Shown: positions 1 through 8,823, numbered from the stretch's first letter. The stretch: 64,000 nt of DNA from Halomarina salina (GCF_023074835.1 NZ_JALLGW010000001.1:372001-436000), one strand, 5' to 3'. Notes: a model not told the origin generated them from the sequence alone. Numbers and translations: made by a program.

Positions 1-32
1 AACGCTAAGCGATAGCGCTCGAACGCCCGGCA

Positions 33-770
33 ATGCACGTCATCAGCGAGGTCCACATCGTCCCCCTGGGCTACGAGTACGACCGCATCATCGGCCCGAT
101 TCGGGAGTACGGCGTGGACGTGGTCTACCTGCTCGAACACGACGGTCCCCCGAATGAGCGCGTCGACTACCACGACGACCTGAAGGCCGAACTCCGCGAG
201 GAGGCGGAGGTGCGGTCGCAGACGGTCGACCTGATGGACATCTACGACGTGCTGGGGGCGGTGACGACCGTCGCGGCCGACCACCCCGAGGACATCGTCC
301 GGGTGAACGTCTCCAGCGGGTCGAAGCTGTCGGCGGTCGGCGCGGCCATCGCCTGCATGTGCACGGACGCGACGCCGTACTACGTCCACCCCGAGGGGTA
401 CGCCCACGCCGACCGGGAGGAGCGCCAGAGCTACGGCTACGCGGGCGACGAGGTGCTCCCCTCCTACCCCATCGAGGCACCGACGCGCGACCAGGTGGCG
501 ACGATGGAGTTCCTCGCGGAGACCAACACCGACCAGCGGACGGCCAAGAAGAAGGACCTCATCGAGTACGCCGAGGCGGCCGAACTGTCGTTCATCGCGG
601 AGAACGAACCGGCCAACGACAAGGCGAAGTTCGCGCTGCTGAACGCCAACGTCGTCGAACCGCTCGTCGAGGACGGCTACATCGACGTCGAACAGGTCGG
701 GCGGCGCAAGCAGGTGACGCTGACCGACACCGGCCACGACGCGCTCCGAGCGTTCAGACACAAGCTCTGA
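33..770 (+). CDS. HFX_2341-family transcriptional regulator (CARF-like sensor plus winged helix)
   Basis: 245 residues. The N-terminal half (about 1-150) begins with the alternating hydrophobic strand MHVISEVHIVPLGYEYDRI and contains the glycine/serine-rich stretch VNVSSGSKLSAVG (about 92-104), which resembles the nucleotide-binding motif of CARF-like domains. The C-terminal third (about 155-245) reads as a winged helix ending in LTDTGHDALRAF. This matches the haloarchaeal HFX_2341 regulator family; any ligand is unknown and a cyclic-oligonucleotide ligand would be speculation. The start is the ATG at 33, close to the left edge, so the promoter is barely visible. No CRISPR or cas gene lies nearby. 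Confidence 0.8.
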   Translation: MHVISEVHIVPLGYEYDRIIGPIREYGVDVVYLLEHDGPPNERVDYHDDLKAELREEAEVRSQTVDLMDIYDVLGAVTTVAADHPEDIVRVNVSSGSKLSAVGAAIACMCTDATPYYVHPEGYAHADREERQSYGYAGDEVLPSYPIEAPTRDQVATMEFLAETNTDQRTAKKKDLIEYAEAAELSFIAENEPANDKAKFALLNANVVEPLVEDGYIDVEQVGRRKQVTLTDTGHDALRAFRHKL

Positions 771-813
771 GCGCTCGTTTCTCGGGAACGCTGCCCTCGG
801 CGTGGGTGACAGT

Positions 814-834
814 ACTATCGATAGTATCGATAGT
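814..834. repeat. Two overlapping ACTATCGATAGT palindromes
   Basis: The 12-bp perfect palindrome ACTATCGATAGT at 814-825 is followed, overlapping by 3 bp, by AGTATCGATAGT at 823-834. Further TATCG, GTACT and ACTATC words continue to about 895. The cluster sits about 45 bp after the upstream stop codon and contrasts sharply in composition with its surroundings. It could be an operator or a recombination or replication-associated site. No gene obviously starts just downstream of it. Confidence 0.55.
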
Positions 835-899
835 TTCGGGAGTATCGAGAGTACTCGTACTATCCTTCGTTGCGTTACTAATGAGATAGTATTGAATAC

Positions 900-1206
900 A
901 GGTTGGACGGATGATTCACTCGGTGCCCGACACCGGGCACCCCGCCACGAGGCGGCCGTCGGCGGCGCGGACCACGGTCCGCACCGTCGACGGAACCGAG
1001 TCGGCACGCTACGAGGGCGTCGCCGACAGTGCGAGTTCGCTCGCACGCCGCGCGGCGAAGTCAGTCACTCCCAGCGAGTGAGTGTGGACGCCGCGGCCCC
1101 CCTGACCGCGTGCGCTTCGGCCCTCCATCCGCGCGGCGCACTTCGTGCGCCGCACCGCACGCTCGTCGGTGTGTTCTCCGCGATGAAGCGTCTCCCCCAG
1201 AAGGCG
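900..1206. other. Non-coding stretch rich in perfect short hairpins
   Basis: I see no credible protein here on either strand. There are several perfect stem-loops: GTGCCCG-ACAC-CGGGCAC (923-940), GCGGACC-AC-GGTCCGC (957-972), GTGCGAG-TTCG-CTCGCAC and GCGGCGCAC-TTC-GTGCGCCGC. It could be an unrecognised structured RNA or a cluster of the intergenic palindromes seen elsewhere in the window. I looked for RNase P RNA and SRP RNA landmark sequences and did not find them. Confidence 0.4.
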
Positions 1207-1491
1207 TTACTCCGAGACGGCCGTCGGCGACGACTGTCGGGTCGTCGCGGCGTCGAACGGCTGCTCCTCGACCTCGATACTCCCGTCGGCGTCGACGGTC
1301 ACCGTGTACCCGCAGTACGAGAACACGACGAACCCGTTCATCGACTCACCACGGCAGAGCGCGTCGAGCGCGTCCGGGTCGATGACGTCGTTGAGCGGTG
1401 GTTCCAGGTCCATCGGTTCGATCTCTTCCCTCGTGGCCACCGCTTCGATAACGGCCACACTCGGTGGAAATGCTCCGGTCCCCTGAGGCAT
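1207..1491 (-). CDS. HalOD1 domain protein
   Basis: 94 residues, essentially one haloarchaeal output domain 1: SVAVIEAVA near the N terminus, then a DLEPPLNDVIDPDALDAL segment and the FSYCGYTVTVDADG hairpin, all typical of HalOD1. The domain is common in halophilic archaea, alone or attached to sensor proteins, and has no established biochemical activity. The ATG at 1491 is chosen over an upstream in-frame ATG because a TATA-like TTTATG (minus strand) is centred about 27 nt before it, as expected for a leaderless haloarchaeal transcript. It is monocistronic and divergent from the PhoD gene. Confidence 0.8.
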   Translation of the reverse strand: MPQGTGAFPPSVAVIEAVATREEIEPMDLEPPLNDVIDPDALDALCRGESMNGFVVFSYCGYTVTVDADGSIEVEEQPFDAATTRQSSPTAVSE

Positions 1492-1514
1492 ACCCGACCT
1501 GCAGGACAACAGGA

Positions 1515-1522
1515 ACATAAAG
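1515..1522 (-). promoter_or_regulatory. TATA box of the HalOD1 gene
   Basis: Minus-strand CTTTATGT centred about 27 nt before the ATG at 1491. The spacing fits leaderless transcription and decides the start codon. Confidence 0.55.
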
Positions 1523-1630
1523 TCAACGGATACAGTCATCGACTACCACGGTGAACAATATCACATCACACGATTTCGGTCGGGCCGCGCATCGTAAGGT
1601 GTTCGTCTGTCCGGTCGATAGAGGCAGTCA

Positions 1631-3352
1631 ATGGACGCGAACGGGGGTCGCGGGGCGGACGCGAGCCACGACCGACTCGCCTCGATGCTCGCTGGCGACG
1701 ACCTCGCGTTCGCCGAGTCGGCGACGACCGTCGACCACCCCTTCGTCGCCGACGACGCCGATGCGGACGACGTGTTCCCCCAGTCCGTCGCCAGCGGCGG
1801 CCCGACGCCGACGGGCGTCATCCTCTGGACCCGCCTCGCACCCGACGCGTTCGACCCGGAGGTCGGGGTGGGCGTCGAAGTGGCCCACGACCCCGACTTC
1901 GACGACGTCGTCTACCGGGGCGTCGTCGACGACGCCGACCGCGTCGCGACCCACGACCACACGCTGAAGATCGACCTCGACGGTCACCTCGACCCCGACT
2001 CCCGCTACCACTACCGCTTCGTCCACGACGGCGTCGCCTCCCGGACCGGGCGCTGTCGGACGCTCCCCGCCCCCGACGCCTCGCTCGACTCGCTCCGTCT
2101 CGCCGTGCTGGCCTGTCAGAACTACGTCCTCGGCTACTACGGCGCGCTCTCGCACGTCGCCGAGGAGGACGTCGACTTCGTCCTCCACGTCGGCGACTTC
2201 GTCTACGAGTCCTGCACGGACTGCTTCACGGGCCTCGGGAGTCGCGAGTACCCCGACCGGGACCTCTCGCTCCCGAACGGGACCGACCGGGTCCGGGACC
2301 TGACGGACTACCGCGCGATCTACCGGGCCTACCGCGAGGACGAACACCTCCAGCGGTTGCAGGAGCGCCACACGTTCGTCCCGGCGTGGGACGACCACGA
2401 ACTCGTCAACGACGTCCACTGGGACCCCGAGACGGGCGCTCCGGCCGGCGACCACCCGAGGGGCGACGACCCCGAGTTCATGACGAACCTCGTCGCCGAC
2501 GCCCTCCACGCCTGGTGGGAGTACATGCCCGCCCGCCTCCAGTACGACCCCGACGCCGACCACCTCCACGAGCGGTTCCAGCTCTGGCGGTCGCTGCAGT
2601 TCGGAGACCTCGTCGACCTGACGCTCACCGACGAGCGCCTCTACCGCTCGCCGCCCCGCGAGACGCTGCCGACACGCGGCGCTATCGACCCCGAGCAGGA
2701 ACCGGCCGACCGGACGATGCTCGGCGGCCCACAGCGCGAGTGGCTGGTCGACCGACTCACCGACGACACCGCCCGGTGGTCGGTGTGGGCCGACGAGGTG
2801 CTCACCATCCCGTACCGGTTGGGCTTCGGCCGGGCGTCGCTGTTCCCGGTCCAGGGTGGCTGGGACGGCTACACCCGCGAGCGACGGGCCGTCAGCCGGG
2901 CCATCGCGGCCGACCCGCCGCGGAACCTCGTGACGCTCACCGGCGACATGCACGCCTTCCTCGCGGGGTACAAACAGACCGAGTACGCCGTCCTCGGCGA
3001 CGACCCCGGCGAACGCCTCGGCGTCGAGTTCATGGCCCCGCCGACGACCAGCCTCAACGTCGCCGAGGCGCTCGGGCTCTCGCGTGGCCTCCGCGCCCGC
3101 CTCACCGAACCGATACTGACCGGACTCTCCGACCTGATGAACCCACATCTGGAGTACCTCAACGCCCACCGCTGGGGCTACTCCGTCGTCGAATTCACCC
3201 GCGACGACTGCACCTACCTCGGCTACGCCGTCGACAAGGAGGACCCCGAGGACCCCGACCGGGAACTGCTGATAGCGATGCGCGTCCCCGACGGCCGGGT
3301 CCAGTTGCAGGACGTGACCGAGGACCGCCGCCGACGCGTCGGCGAGAACTGA
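1631..3352 (+). CDS. PhoD-like alkaline phosphatase D family protein
   Basis: 573 residues. An N-terminal beta-sandwich-like PhoD_N region (about 45-145, with the VFPQSVASGGPTPTGVILWT entry strand typical of the family) precedes a metallophosphoesterase core. Metal-site motifs are visible: HVGDFVYE (186-193), AWDDHE (252-257) and TGDMHAF (about 437). PhoD enzymes hydrolyse phosphomonoesters and/or diesters and are normally exported by the Tat pathway. Here the N terminus is hydrophilic, with no twin arginine or hydrophobic segment, and I see no such signal in another frame just upstream. The protein may therefore be cytoplasmic or exported differently. It stands alone, 76 bp before the M24 peptidase gene. 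Confidence 0.85.
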   Translation: MDANGGRGADASHDRLASMLAGDDLAFAESATTVDHPFVADDADADDVFPQSVASGGPTPTGVILWTRLAPDAFDPEVGVGVEVAHDPDFDDVVYRGVVDDADRVATHDHTLKIDLDGHLDPDSRYHYRFVHDGVASRTGRCRTLPAPDASLDSLRLAVLACQNYVLGYYGALSHVAEEDVDFVLHVGDFVYESCTDCFTGLGSREYPDRDLSLPNGTDRVRDLTDYRAIYRAYREDEHLQRLQERHTFVPAWDDHELVNDVHWDPETGAPAGDHPRGDDPEFMTNLVADALHAWWEYMPARLQYDPDADHLHERFQLWRSLQFGDLVDLTLTDERLYRSPPRETLPTRGAIDPEQEPADRTMLGGPQREWLVDRLTDDTARWSVWADEVLTIPYRLGFGRASLFPVQGGWDGYTRERRAVSRAIAADPPRNLVTLTGDMHAFLAGYKQTEYAVLGDDPGERLGVEFMAPPTTSLNVAEALGLSRGLRARLTEPILTGLSDLMNPHLEYLNAHRWGYSVVEFTRDDCTYLGYAVDKEDPEDPDRELLIAMRVPDGRVQLQDVTEDRRRRVGEN

Positions 3353-3428
3353 ACCGGACCATCGCGTCGACCGCCGCGAGAGGGCGACGTCCGCACGACT
3401 TAACCGCTATCCCGCGGAACCGCACGAC

Positions 3429-4529
3429 ATGACCACCGTCTTCGAGGAGCGCACCCGACGCGCCCAGGAGCGCCTCCGCGACGCCGACGCGGACCTCGTG
3501 CTGTTCCCCAGCCACAACCTGTTCTACCTGAGCGGGTTCGCCGAACACCCCGGCGAGCGCCACCTGCTGCTGTTCGTCCCTCGGGACGGCGACCCGACGT
3601 TCCTCGTCCCGTCCCTCTACGGCGAGCAGGTCCGCGAGACGTCGTGGGTCGCGGACGTGCGGACGTGGGACGACGACGAGGACCCGCGCGAGCAGCTCGC
3701 GAGCGTCGTCGCGGACCTCGACCTAGGCGACCGACTGCTCGTCGACGACACGATGCACGCCCGGTTCACGCAGGACCTCGCGGCGGTCCACGACGCCGAG
3801 ACGGGCCTCGCCAGCGAGGTGCTCGCACCGCTCCGAGTCCGGAAGGACGAGGCCGAACTCGACGCGCTCCGGCGGGCGGGCGCGGTGGCCGACGCGGCCG
3901 TCGAGGAGGTGCGAGCGCTCGGTGCAGACGCCGTCGGCACGACCGAACGCGAACTGGCTCGGACCGTCGAACGCGCCCTGGTGGACGCGGGCGGCGAGGA
4001 GGTCTCCTTCGAGGTCCACACGGCCTCGGGACCGAACGGCGCGATGCCCCACCACACCCACGGCGACCGGCGAATCGAGCGCGGCGACCCCGTCGTCCTC
4101 GACTTCGGAGCCTACCTCGACCACTACCCGAGCGACCAGACACGGACGGTCGTCTTCGCCGGTGACCCGCCCGAGGGGTTCGAGGCGGTCCACGAGGTGG
4201 TTCGGGAGGCGCAGCAGGCGGCCGTCGACGCCGTCGCGCCGGGGGTCACCTGCGAGGCCGTCAACGCGACGGCCCGTGAGGTCATCGAGGACGCGGGCTA
4301 CGGCGAGCAGTTCGTCCACCGGACGGGTCACGGCGTCGGCCTCGACGTCCACGAGGAACCGTACGTCGTGGCCGGCAACGACCGCGAACTCGAACCGGGG
4401 ATGGTGTTCTCCGTCGAACCCGGCGTCTACCTCCCCGGCGAGTTCGGCGTCCGCATCGAGGACCTCGTCGTCGTCACGGGCGACGGCTGTGAGCGTCTGA
4501 ACCACACCGACCGGGGGTGGCGGTGTTAG
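3429..4529 (+). CDS. M24 family metallopeptidase (Xaa-Pro peptidase type)
   Basis: 366 residues: an N-terminal creatinase-like domain (about 1-130, with the FPSHNLFYLSGF strand) and a pita-bread catalytic domain. Candidate dinuclear-metal ligands are in place: two Asp in LDFGAYLDHYPSDQTRT (about 224 and 235), His in RTGHGVGLDVHEEP (about 301), and Glu in VEPGVY (about 330) and VRIEDLV (about 344). Family members remove residues N-terminal to proline or cleave Xaa-Pro dipeptides; substrate preference cannot be told from sequence. No export signal is visible, so it is probably cytoplasmic. The length is normal for archaeal PepQ/PepP-like proteins. Start ATG 3429. Confidence 0.88.
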   Translation: MTTVFEERTRRAQERLRDADADLVLFPSHNLFYLSGFAEHPGERHLLLFVPRDGDPTFLVPSLYGEQVRETSWVADVRTWDDDEDPREQLASVVADLDLGDRLLVDDTMHARFTQDLAAVHDAETGLASEVLAPLRVRKDEAELDALRRAGAVADAAVEEVRALGADAVGTTERELARTVERALVDAGGEEVSFEVHTASGPNGAMPHHTHGDRRIERGDPVVLDFGAYLDHYPSDQTRTVVFAGDPPEGFEAVHEVVREAQQAAVDAVAPGVTCEAVNATAREVIEDAGYGEQFVHRTGHGVGLDVHEEPYVVAGNDRELEPGMVFSVEPGVYLPGEFGVRIEDLVVVTGDGCERLNHTDRGWRC

Positions 4530-4637
4530 GCGACGCCGCTCCCGACGATGACGTCGGGTGGATCGTCCCGTCGAACCGTTCCGAATAGGAGACAATTACC
4601 GAGAGAGCGTCAGGAACTAACGAAGGTTCGACAGGTC

Positions 4638-4643
4638 GAGGAG
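4638..4643 (+). promoter_or_regulatory. Shine-Dalgarno-like GAGGAG deciding the beta-helix gene start
   Basis: GAGGAG lies 11 nt before the ATG at 4655 and only 2 nt before the in-frame GTG at 4646, which favours the ATG as start. Confidence 0.4.
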
Positions 4644-4654
4644 TAGTGCGTACT

Positions 4655-6271
4655 ATGCCCACACGCGCCGCTCTTCTCGCCTGCCTGCTCGTCGTCGTCG
4701 TCGCCACGGGTGGCGTCGCCGGAACCGTCCAGCCGTCGGCCGCCTCGACCAGCGCCCAGGCGACGACGATAACGGAGTGTACCGTCATCACGAATCCGGG
4801 CGAGTACGTCCTCGGGGACGACATCGGCCCGACGACCGACGGGAGTCCCTGTCTGATAATCGGGACCGACAACGTCTCCATCGACGGTGCTGGTCACACG
4901 GTCGACGGGACCGTCGACGTCGGGGGTGACTCACTGGGTGAGTCGAGCGTCGCCGACGTCGACCTTCGTGACCTGCACGCCGAGCACGTGATTACGGTCC
5001 GGGGCGTCCGCGACCTGTCGCTCTCGTCGGTCGACCTCGACGACGGGATACGGGGGCTGTTCTTCCGAAACGTCACAGTCGTCGACAGTCGTCTCGGCGG
5101 TGGCGGATTCTACGTCGACGAGGACTCGCGCGACATCCACATCGCGAACAACACGTTCGACGGTACGCAGGGCGTCCGTATCCTCGAGTCCATCGTCGGT
5201 GCTCGCATCGTCGACAACGTGTTCGAGATGGAGCAGTCGCGCAGTTACGGCGTCGTGGACATCCAGTCGACGCCGGGCGATAGCGACGACATCCTCGTCG
5301 CCGGGAACGTCATCGACGCTGGCGGGAAGGATGGCATCAGCACGTCCGAGGGTGTCAGCGGCATCACCGTCCGGAACAACGTCGTGACGAACGCCTCGGC
5401 AGGGATCGAGTTCCTCTCGTCGGGCCACATCGTCGGGAACGACGTCCACGACAACGGCGTCGGCATCAGCATCGCCGCACCGTCGACGATGCTCGGTGAC
5501 CTCCTCGTAGAGAACAACACAATCACCGACAACGGCGTCGGGGTCGCGGCAGGGTACGTCAACGACGACATGCAACTGCGCGGGAACCTCATCGACGGGA
5601 ACGCCGAGTACGGCGTCACGGTCTACGAATCGGGCGACGCGGTCCTCGACGCCCGGAACAACGACTGGGGCGACGCCTCCGGCCCGTCGAGTGCGCCCGC
5701 CAACGACAGCGACGCGCCGTTCGCCGACCCGGTGACGGGGGCGCTGGCGAACGGGTCCGGTGACGCCGTCTCCGAGGGCGAGACGCCCGGCGTCTCGAAC
5801 GTCCGCTTCGACCCGGTGAGCGGCGACGACGCACCGGTCGAACCGGAACCCGAATCCGCGTACTATCAGGTCGACTTCGTCGAGGGGCCGGCCATCGAGC
5901 AGTTCGGTGCTCCCGCCGGTGACGGGTTCTACAGCGACCAGTCGCGCCTGATTCACTTCCTGCACGGGAGCGACGAGACGGCCGTCGAGCGGTCCGGGAG
6001 TCCCTCGACGATAGCCGACGACACCGCCGCCTGCGTCGCCGTGGACTCGGTCGACGTCACCGAAGACAGCGTGACCGTCCAGTTCACCGTCGAGGAGGGC
6101 TGTGCCCTCGACCTGACGCTCGCCAGCTACGAGAAGCCCGGCTCCGAGTGGAGTCGCGCGACCGCCAGCGAGCAGGTGCTCGTCGACGCCGCGAGCGGGA
6201 CGTTCGGACCCGGTCAGCACGAACTGACCGTCTCGCTCCCGACGAACGACAGCGAGTCGGCGTCGACGTAG
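4655..6271 (+). CDS. Secreted right-handed beta-helix (NosD/CASH-type) repeat protein
   Basis: 538 residues. The N terminus is a Sec-type signal (MPTRAALLACLLVVVVATGG, then an Ala-rich stretch). Residues about 40-350 carry repeated rungs built on the pattern N-N-x-hydrophobic-x-(D/N)-N, such as IHIANNTFDG, ITVRNNVVTNAS, LLVENNTITDNG and MQLRGNLIDGN, characteristic of right-handed parallel beta-helices of the NosD/periplasmic copper-binding type. A NDWGDASGPS motif closes the helix near residue 340. The last 150 residues form a separate domain of unknown type. It is likely exported to the cell surface; the carbohydrate or surface ligand is unknown. No helicase or Cu-transport neighbours suggest a NosD role. 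Confidence 0.8.
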   Translation: MPTRAALLACLLVVVVATGGVAGTVQPSAASTSAQATTITECTVITNPGEYVLGDDIGPTTDGSPCLIIGTDNVSIDGAGHTVDGTVDVGGDSLGESSVADVDLRDLHAEHVITVRGVRDLSLSSVDLDDGIRGLFFRNVTVVDSRLGGGGFYVDEDSRDIHIANNTFDGTQGVRILESIVGARIVDNVFEMEQSRSYGVVDIQSTPGDSDDILVAGNVIDAGGKDGISTSEGVSGITVRNNVVTNASAGIEFLSSGHIVGNDVHDNGVGISIAAPSTMLGDLLVENNTITDNGVGVAAGYVNDDMQLRGNLIDGNAEYGVTVYESGDAVLDARNNDWGDASGPSSAPANDSDAPFADPVTGALANGSGDAVSEGETPGVSNVRFDPVSGDDAPVEPEPESAYYQVDFVEGPAIEQFGAPAGDGFYSDQSRLIHFLHGSDETAVERSGSPSTIADDTAACVAVDSVDVTEDSVTVQFTVEEGCALDLTLASYEKPGSEWSRATASEQVLVDAASGTFGPGQHELTVSLPTNDSESAST

Positions 6272-6368
6272 TCCGGTAGGTCACTCGAACCGACGACCGT
6301 CCTCTTCTCGCGACCAGTGACGAGCGGCAGGCCACACACTAACCCGTCAGGAGAGCGTCCCGTCTACC

Positions 6369-6518
6369 ATGTCTGGACTCACCGACACGCTCGGCTGGTC
6401 GCTGCTCACCTCCGGAATCGTCACGATCGCGCTCATCGCAATGCCTTACGACTCGCTGTACTGGGGCATCGGACTGCTCGTGGTGGGCATCCTGCTGCTC
6501 TCGCGGCGAGTGCTCTGA
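6369..6518 (+). CDS. Small two-helix membrane protein (49 aa)
   Basis: 49 residues from ATG 6369 to TGA 6516-6518. Two hydrophobic segments (about 10-26 and 30-44) are separated by a short turn MPYDSLYWG, and the protein ends in a positive SRRVL tail, predicting a helical hairpin in the membrane. The reading frame has strong haloarchaeal third-position G/C bias. Tiny membrane proteins of this type are common in haloarchaea; function unknown. It is convergent with the Mn-catalase gene 47 bp away. Confidence 0.6.
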   Translation: MSGLTDTLGWSLLTSGIVTIALIAMPYDSLYWGIGLLVVGILLLSRRVL

Positions 6519-6565
6519 ACGACGGAGAACTGCCGTTTCGACGACTGGACGACCCTCCCAGGCCC

Positions 6566-7375
6566 TCAGTTGACCTCGTTGTGCATCTCCTCGATCATCG
6601 CCTCGACGTCCGCGAAGCCGTTGCCGGGCTGGCGGCCGTAGTCGAAGCGCCCCTTCCCGTCCGGTGACTCGCCCTGGGTCCAGGGCGTCTCCGGGTCGGG
6701 TCGCTCCTCGTCGAACGTGGACATGAACGTGTAGCTGTAGTCCTGGTTCTCCTTCTCCTGCGGGAAGCTCGCCGGGACGGGCAGGTGCTCGCCCAGCGAG
6801 TCGACCGCCGCGTGCCACTGGTTCTGGTGCATCGTGTCGCGAGCGATCATGTACGACAGCATGTCCTCCATGCCGGGGTCGTCGGTCATCTCGTACAGTC
6901 GCGTCGCGAGCAGTCGGCCCGTCGACTCGGCCATGATGTTGGCGTACATGTCCGCCGCGAGGTTGCCGCTGGCGACGATGTAGTTGCCCGTGAACGGGAC
7001 GCCGTTGCTGTCGACGGGCATCGCGTGGAGTCCCGACGACAGCGCCTGTCGGGGCTGGCCGTGGCTCATCATCGCGTCGATGACGGCGTCCTCGCGGGCG
7101 GCCTCGCGGGCCTCCTCGGGCGCGCCCTCGAGGTTCTTCGTGATGGCCGTCGCCAGCATCTCGATGTGGCCCAGTTCCTCGACGGCCGTCTCCATCAGGA
7201 GCGTTCGGTACTCCTCGTGCTCACGGGGGACGGCGAACGCCTGGAACATGTACTGGAGTGCGACGCGCATCTCTCCCTCGGCCCCGCCGACCGCCTGCTG
7301 GAGCATCTTCGCGAACTGCGGGTCCGGTTCCTCGACCTCGACCTCGTACTGGAGCGTGTCTTCGTGGTAGAACAT
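6566..7375 (-). CDS. Manganese catalase
   Basis: 269 residues of the ferritin-like manganese catalase family, which dismutates hydrogen peroxide to water and oxygen at a dimanganese centre. Expected helix-bundle ligand motifs are present: Glu in GGAEGEMRVALQYMFQAF (E35), the EELGHIEML motif (E67, H70), ANIMAES (Glu) and RDTMHQNQWH (His). The length is normal for the family. The start ATG 7375 begins MFYHEDTLQYEV, the usual N-terminal strand. It lies downstream of the EF-1 alpha gene on the same strand but with about 180 bp between, including its own A+T-rich TATA candidate, so it is probably transcribed separately. It is likely cytoplasmic and part of the oxidative-stress defence. Confidence 0.92.
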   Translation of the reverse strand: MFYHEDTLQYEVEVEEPDPQFAKMLQQAVGGAEGEMRVALQYMFQAFAVPREHEEYRTLLMETAVEELGHIEMLATAITKNLEGAPEEAREAAREDAVIDAMMSHGQPRQALSSGLHAMPVDSNGVPFTGNYIVASGNLAADMYANIMAESTGRLLATRLYEMTDDPGMEDMLSYMIARDTMHQNQWHAAVDSLGEHLPVPASFPQEKENQDYSYTFMSTFDEERPDPETPWTQGESPDGKGRFDYGRQPGNGFADVEAMIEEMHNEVN

Positions 7376-7443
7376 GGTTCGTCTCGTCGGAACGGAGGTC
7401 CGTGACCGACAAGAAGCCGCGCGAACCCGCGGAACTTACCGGA

Positions 7444-7457
7444 TATTTGATACTATT
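7444..7457 (-). promoter_or_regulatory. Candidate promoter of the Mn-catalase gene
   Basis: Minus-strand AGTATCAAATATCC lies about 70-80 nt before the ATG at 7375. It is the only A+T-rich stretch in the interval and implies a leader of about 45-50 nt. Confidence 0.35.
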
Positions 7458-7537
7458 TCGAGATGGTGCTTGCACCCGCCAACCCACCATGAACGGCAGT
7501 CAGAGGCAGCGTCACCACTCAACCGTCGTCGAACGGT

Positions 7538-7550
7538 CCGGAAAACGGAA
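7538..7550 (-). terminator. Possible T-tract terminator after EF-1 alpha
   Basis: Minus-strand CCGTTTTCCGG follows the EF-1 alpha stop codon by a few bases. Short oligo-T runs serve as archaeal terminators; this one is only four T long. Confidence 0.25.
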
Positions 7551-7557
7551 TGTCTCC

Positions 7558-8823
7558 TCAGCGCTCGTCGACGCTCAGGACCTTGCCTGCGGCGATGGTC
7601 TGGCCCATGTCGCGGATGGCGAAGCTCCCGAGTTCGGCGATCTCCCCGGACGGCTCGATGCTGAGCGGCTTCTGCGGTCGCAGCGTCACGATGGCCGCGT
7701 CGCCGGACTTGATGAAGTCGGGGTTCTCCTCGTCGACCTCGCCCGACGCCGGGTCGATCTTCTGGTCGAGCGACTCGAACGTGCAGGCGACCTGCGCCGT
7801 GTGGGCGTGGATGACCGGCGTGTAGCCAGCGGTGATGACGCTCGGGTGCTGCATGACGACGATCTGCGCCTGGAACGTCTCCGCCACGCTGGGCGGGTCG
7901 TCCGCGGGACCGCAGACGTCGCCGCGGCGGATGTCGTCCTTGCCGATGCCGCGCACGTTGAACCCGACGTTGTCACCGGGACCGGCCTCCGGCACCTCCT
8001 CGTGGTGCATCTCGATGGTCTTGACCTCCCCCGAGACGTCGCTGGGCTGGAACGAGACGTTGTCACCGACGTTCAACATCCCCGTCTCGACGCGGCCGAC
8101 CGGGACCGTCCCGATGCCCGAGATGGTGTAGACGTCCTGAATCGGCAGCCGGAGCGGCGCGTCCGTCGGCGGTTGCGGTTCGGGGAGGTCGTTGAGCGCC
8201 TCCAGCACGATGGGGCCGTCGTACCACTCCATGTTGCCCGTGCGCTCGGCGATGTTGTCGCCCTCGAACGCCGAACACGGGATGAAGCTCGCGTCCTCCG
8301 AGCGGAATCGGACCTGTTTGAGCAGGTTCTGGACGTCGGCCTTCACCTCGTCGTAGGTGTCCTGGCTGTAGTCGACGAGGTCCATCTTGTTGATGGCGAC
8401 GATAAGTTCGCCGATGCCGAGCGTCCGCGCCAGGAAGACGTGCTCGCGGGTCTGGGGCGCGACGCCGTCGTCCGCGGCGACCACCAGTACCGCGTGGTCG
8501 GCCTGGGACGCGCCCGTAATCATGTTCTTCACGAAGTCGCGGTGACCCGGCGTGTCGACGATGGTGAAGTAGTACTCGTCCGTGTCGAAGCGCTGGTGGG
8601 CGATGTCGATGGTGACCCCGCGCTCGCGCTCCTCGGCGAGGTTGTCCATGACGTAGGCGAACTCGAACCCGCCCTTCCCCTTCTCCTCGGCCTCCTCGCG
8701 GTACTGCTCGATGACGTGCTCGGGGACGTTCCCCGTCTCGAACAGCAGGCGACCGACGAGCGTGCTCTTCCCGTGGTCCACGTGGCCGATGACGGCCAGA
8801 TTCTGGTGCGGTTTGTCTGCCAT
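7558..8823 (-). CDS. tuf: Translation elongation factor EF-1 subunit alpha (aEF1A)
   Basis: 421 residues, the normal haloarchaeal length. The GTPase motifs are complete: GHVDHGKST (13-21), the RGVTID switch region (69-74), DTPGH (90-94) and NKMD (145-148), followed by two beta-barrel domains (about 220-421) containing the GRVETG and [21 protein letters not shown]-type stretches, cut here for length. It delivers aminoacyl-tRNA to the ribosomal A site. As I remember haloarchaeal sequences, the G3 motif is usually DCPGH, so Thr91 is a divergence. The usual neighbours uS10 (rpsJ) and EF-2 are absent: Mn catalase lies downstream and the che operon upstream. It may be a second paralogue. Confidence 0.93.
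   Translation of the reverse strand: MADKPHQNLAVIGHVDHGKSTLVGRLLFETGNVPEHVIEQYREEAEEKGKGGFEFAYVMDNLAEERERGVTIDIAHQRFDTDEYYFTIVDTPGHRDFVKNMITGASQADHAVLVVAADDGVAPQTREHVFLARTLGIGELIVAINKMDLVDYSQDTYDEVKADVQNLLKQVRFRSEDASFIPCSAFEGDNIAERTGNMEWYDGPIVLEALNDLPEPQPPTDAPLRLPIQDVYTISGIGTVPVGRVETGMLNVGDNVSFQPSDVSGEVKTIEMHHEEVPEAGPGDNVGFNVRGIGKDDIRRGDVCGPADDPPSVAETFQAQIVVMQHPSVITAGYTPVIHAHTAQVACTFESLDQKIDPASGEVDEENPDFIKSGDAAIVTLRPQKPLSIEPSGEIAELGSFAIRDMGQTIAAGKVLSVDER

Noticed and set aside
88-480. Arg/Pro-rich reading frame opposite the first regulator
   Set aside because: Shadow of the real gene in the opposite frame, with unnatural Arg/Pro/Ser composition.
33-770. Type III CRISPR-associated regulator based on the CARF-like fold
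   Set aside because: No CRISPR or cas genes nearby; the HFX_2341 family is widespread outside CRISPR loci.
900-1206. RNase P RNA or SRP RNA
   Set aside because: Structured, but the conserved P4 and S-domain sequences were not found.
802-1554. Long rightward frame over the region 802-1554
   Set aside because: It runs through hairpin-rich non-coding DNA and opposite the HalOD1 gene; composition and lack of recognisable segments make it implausible.
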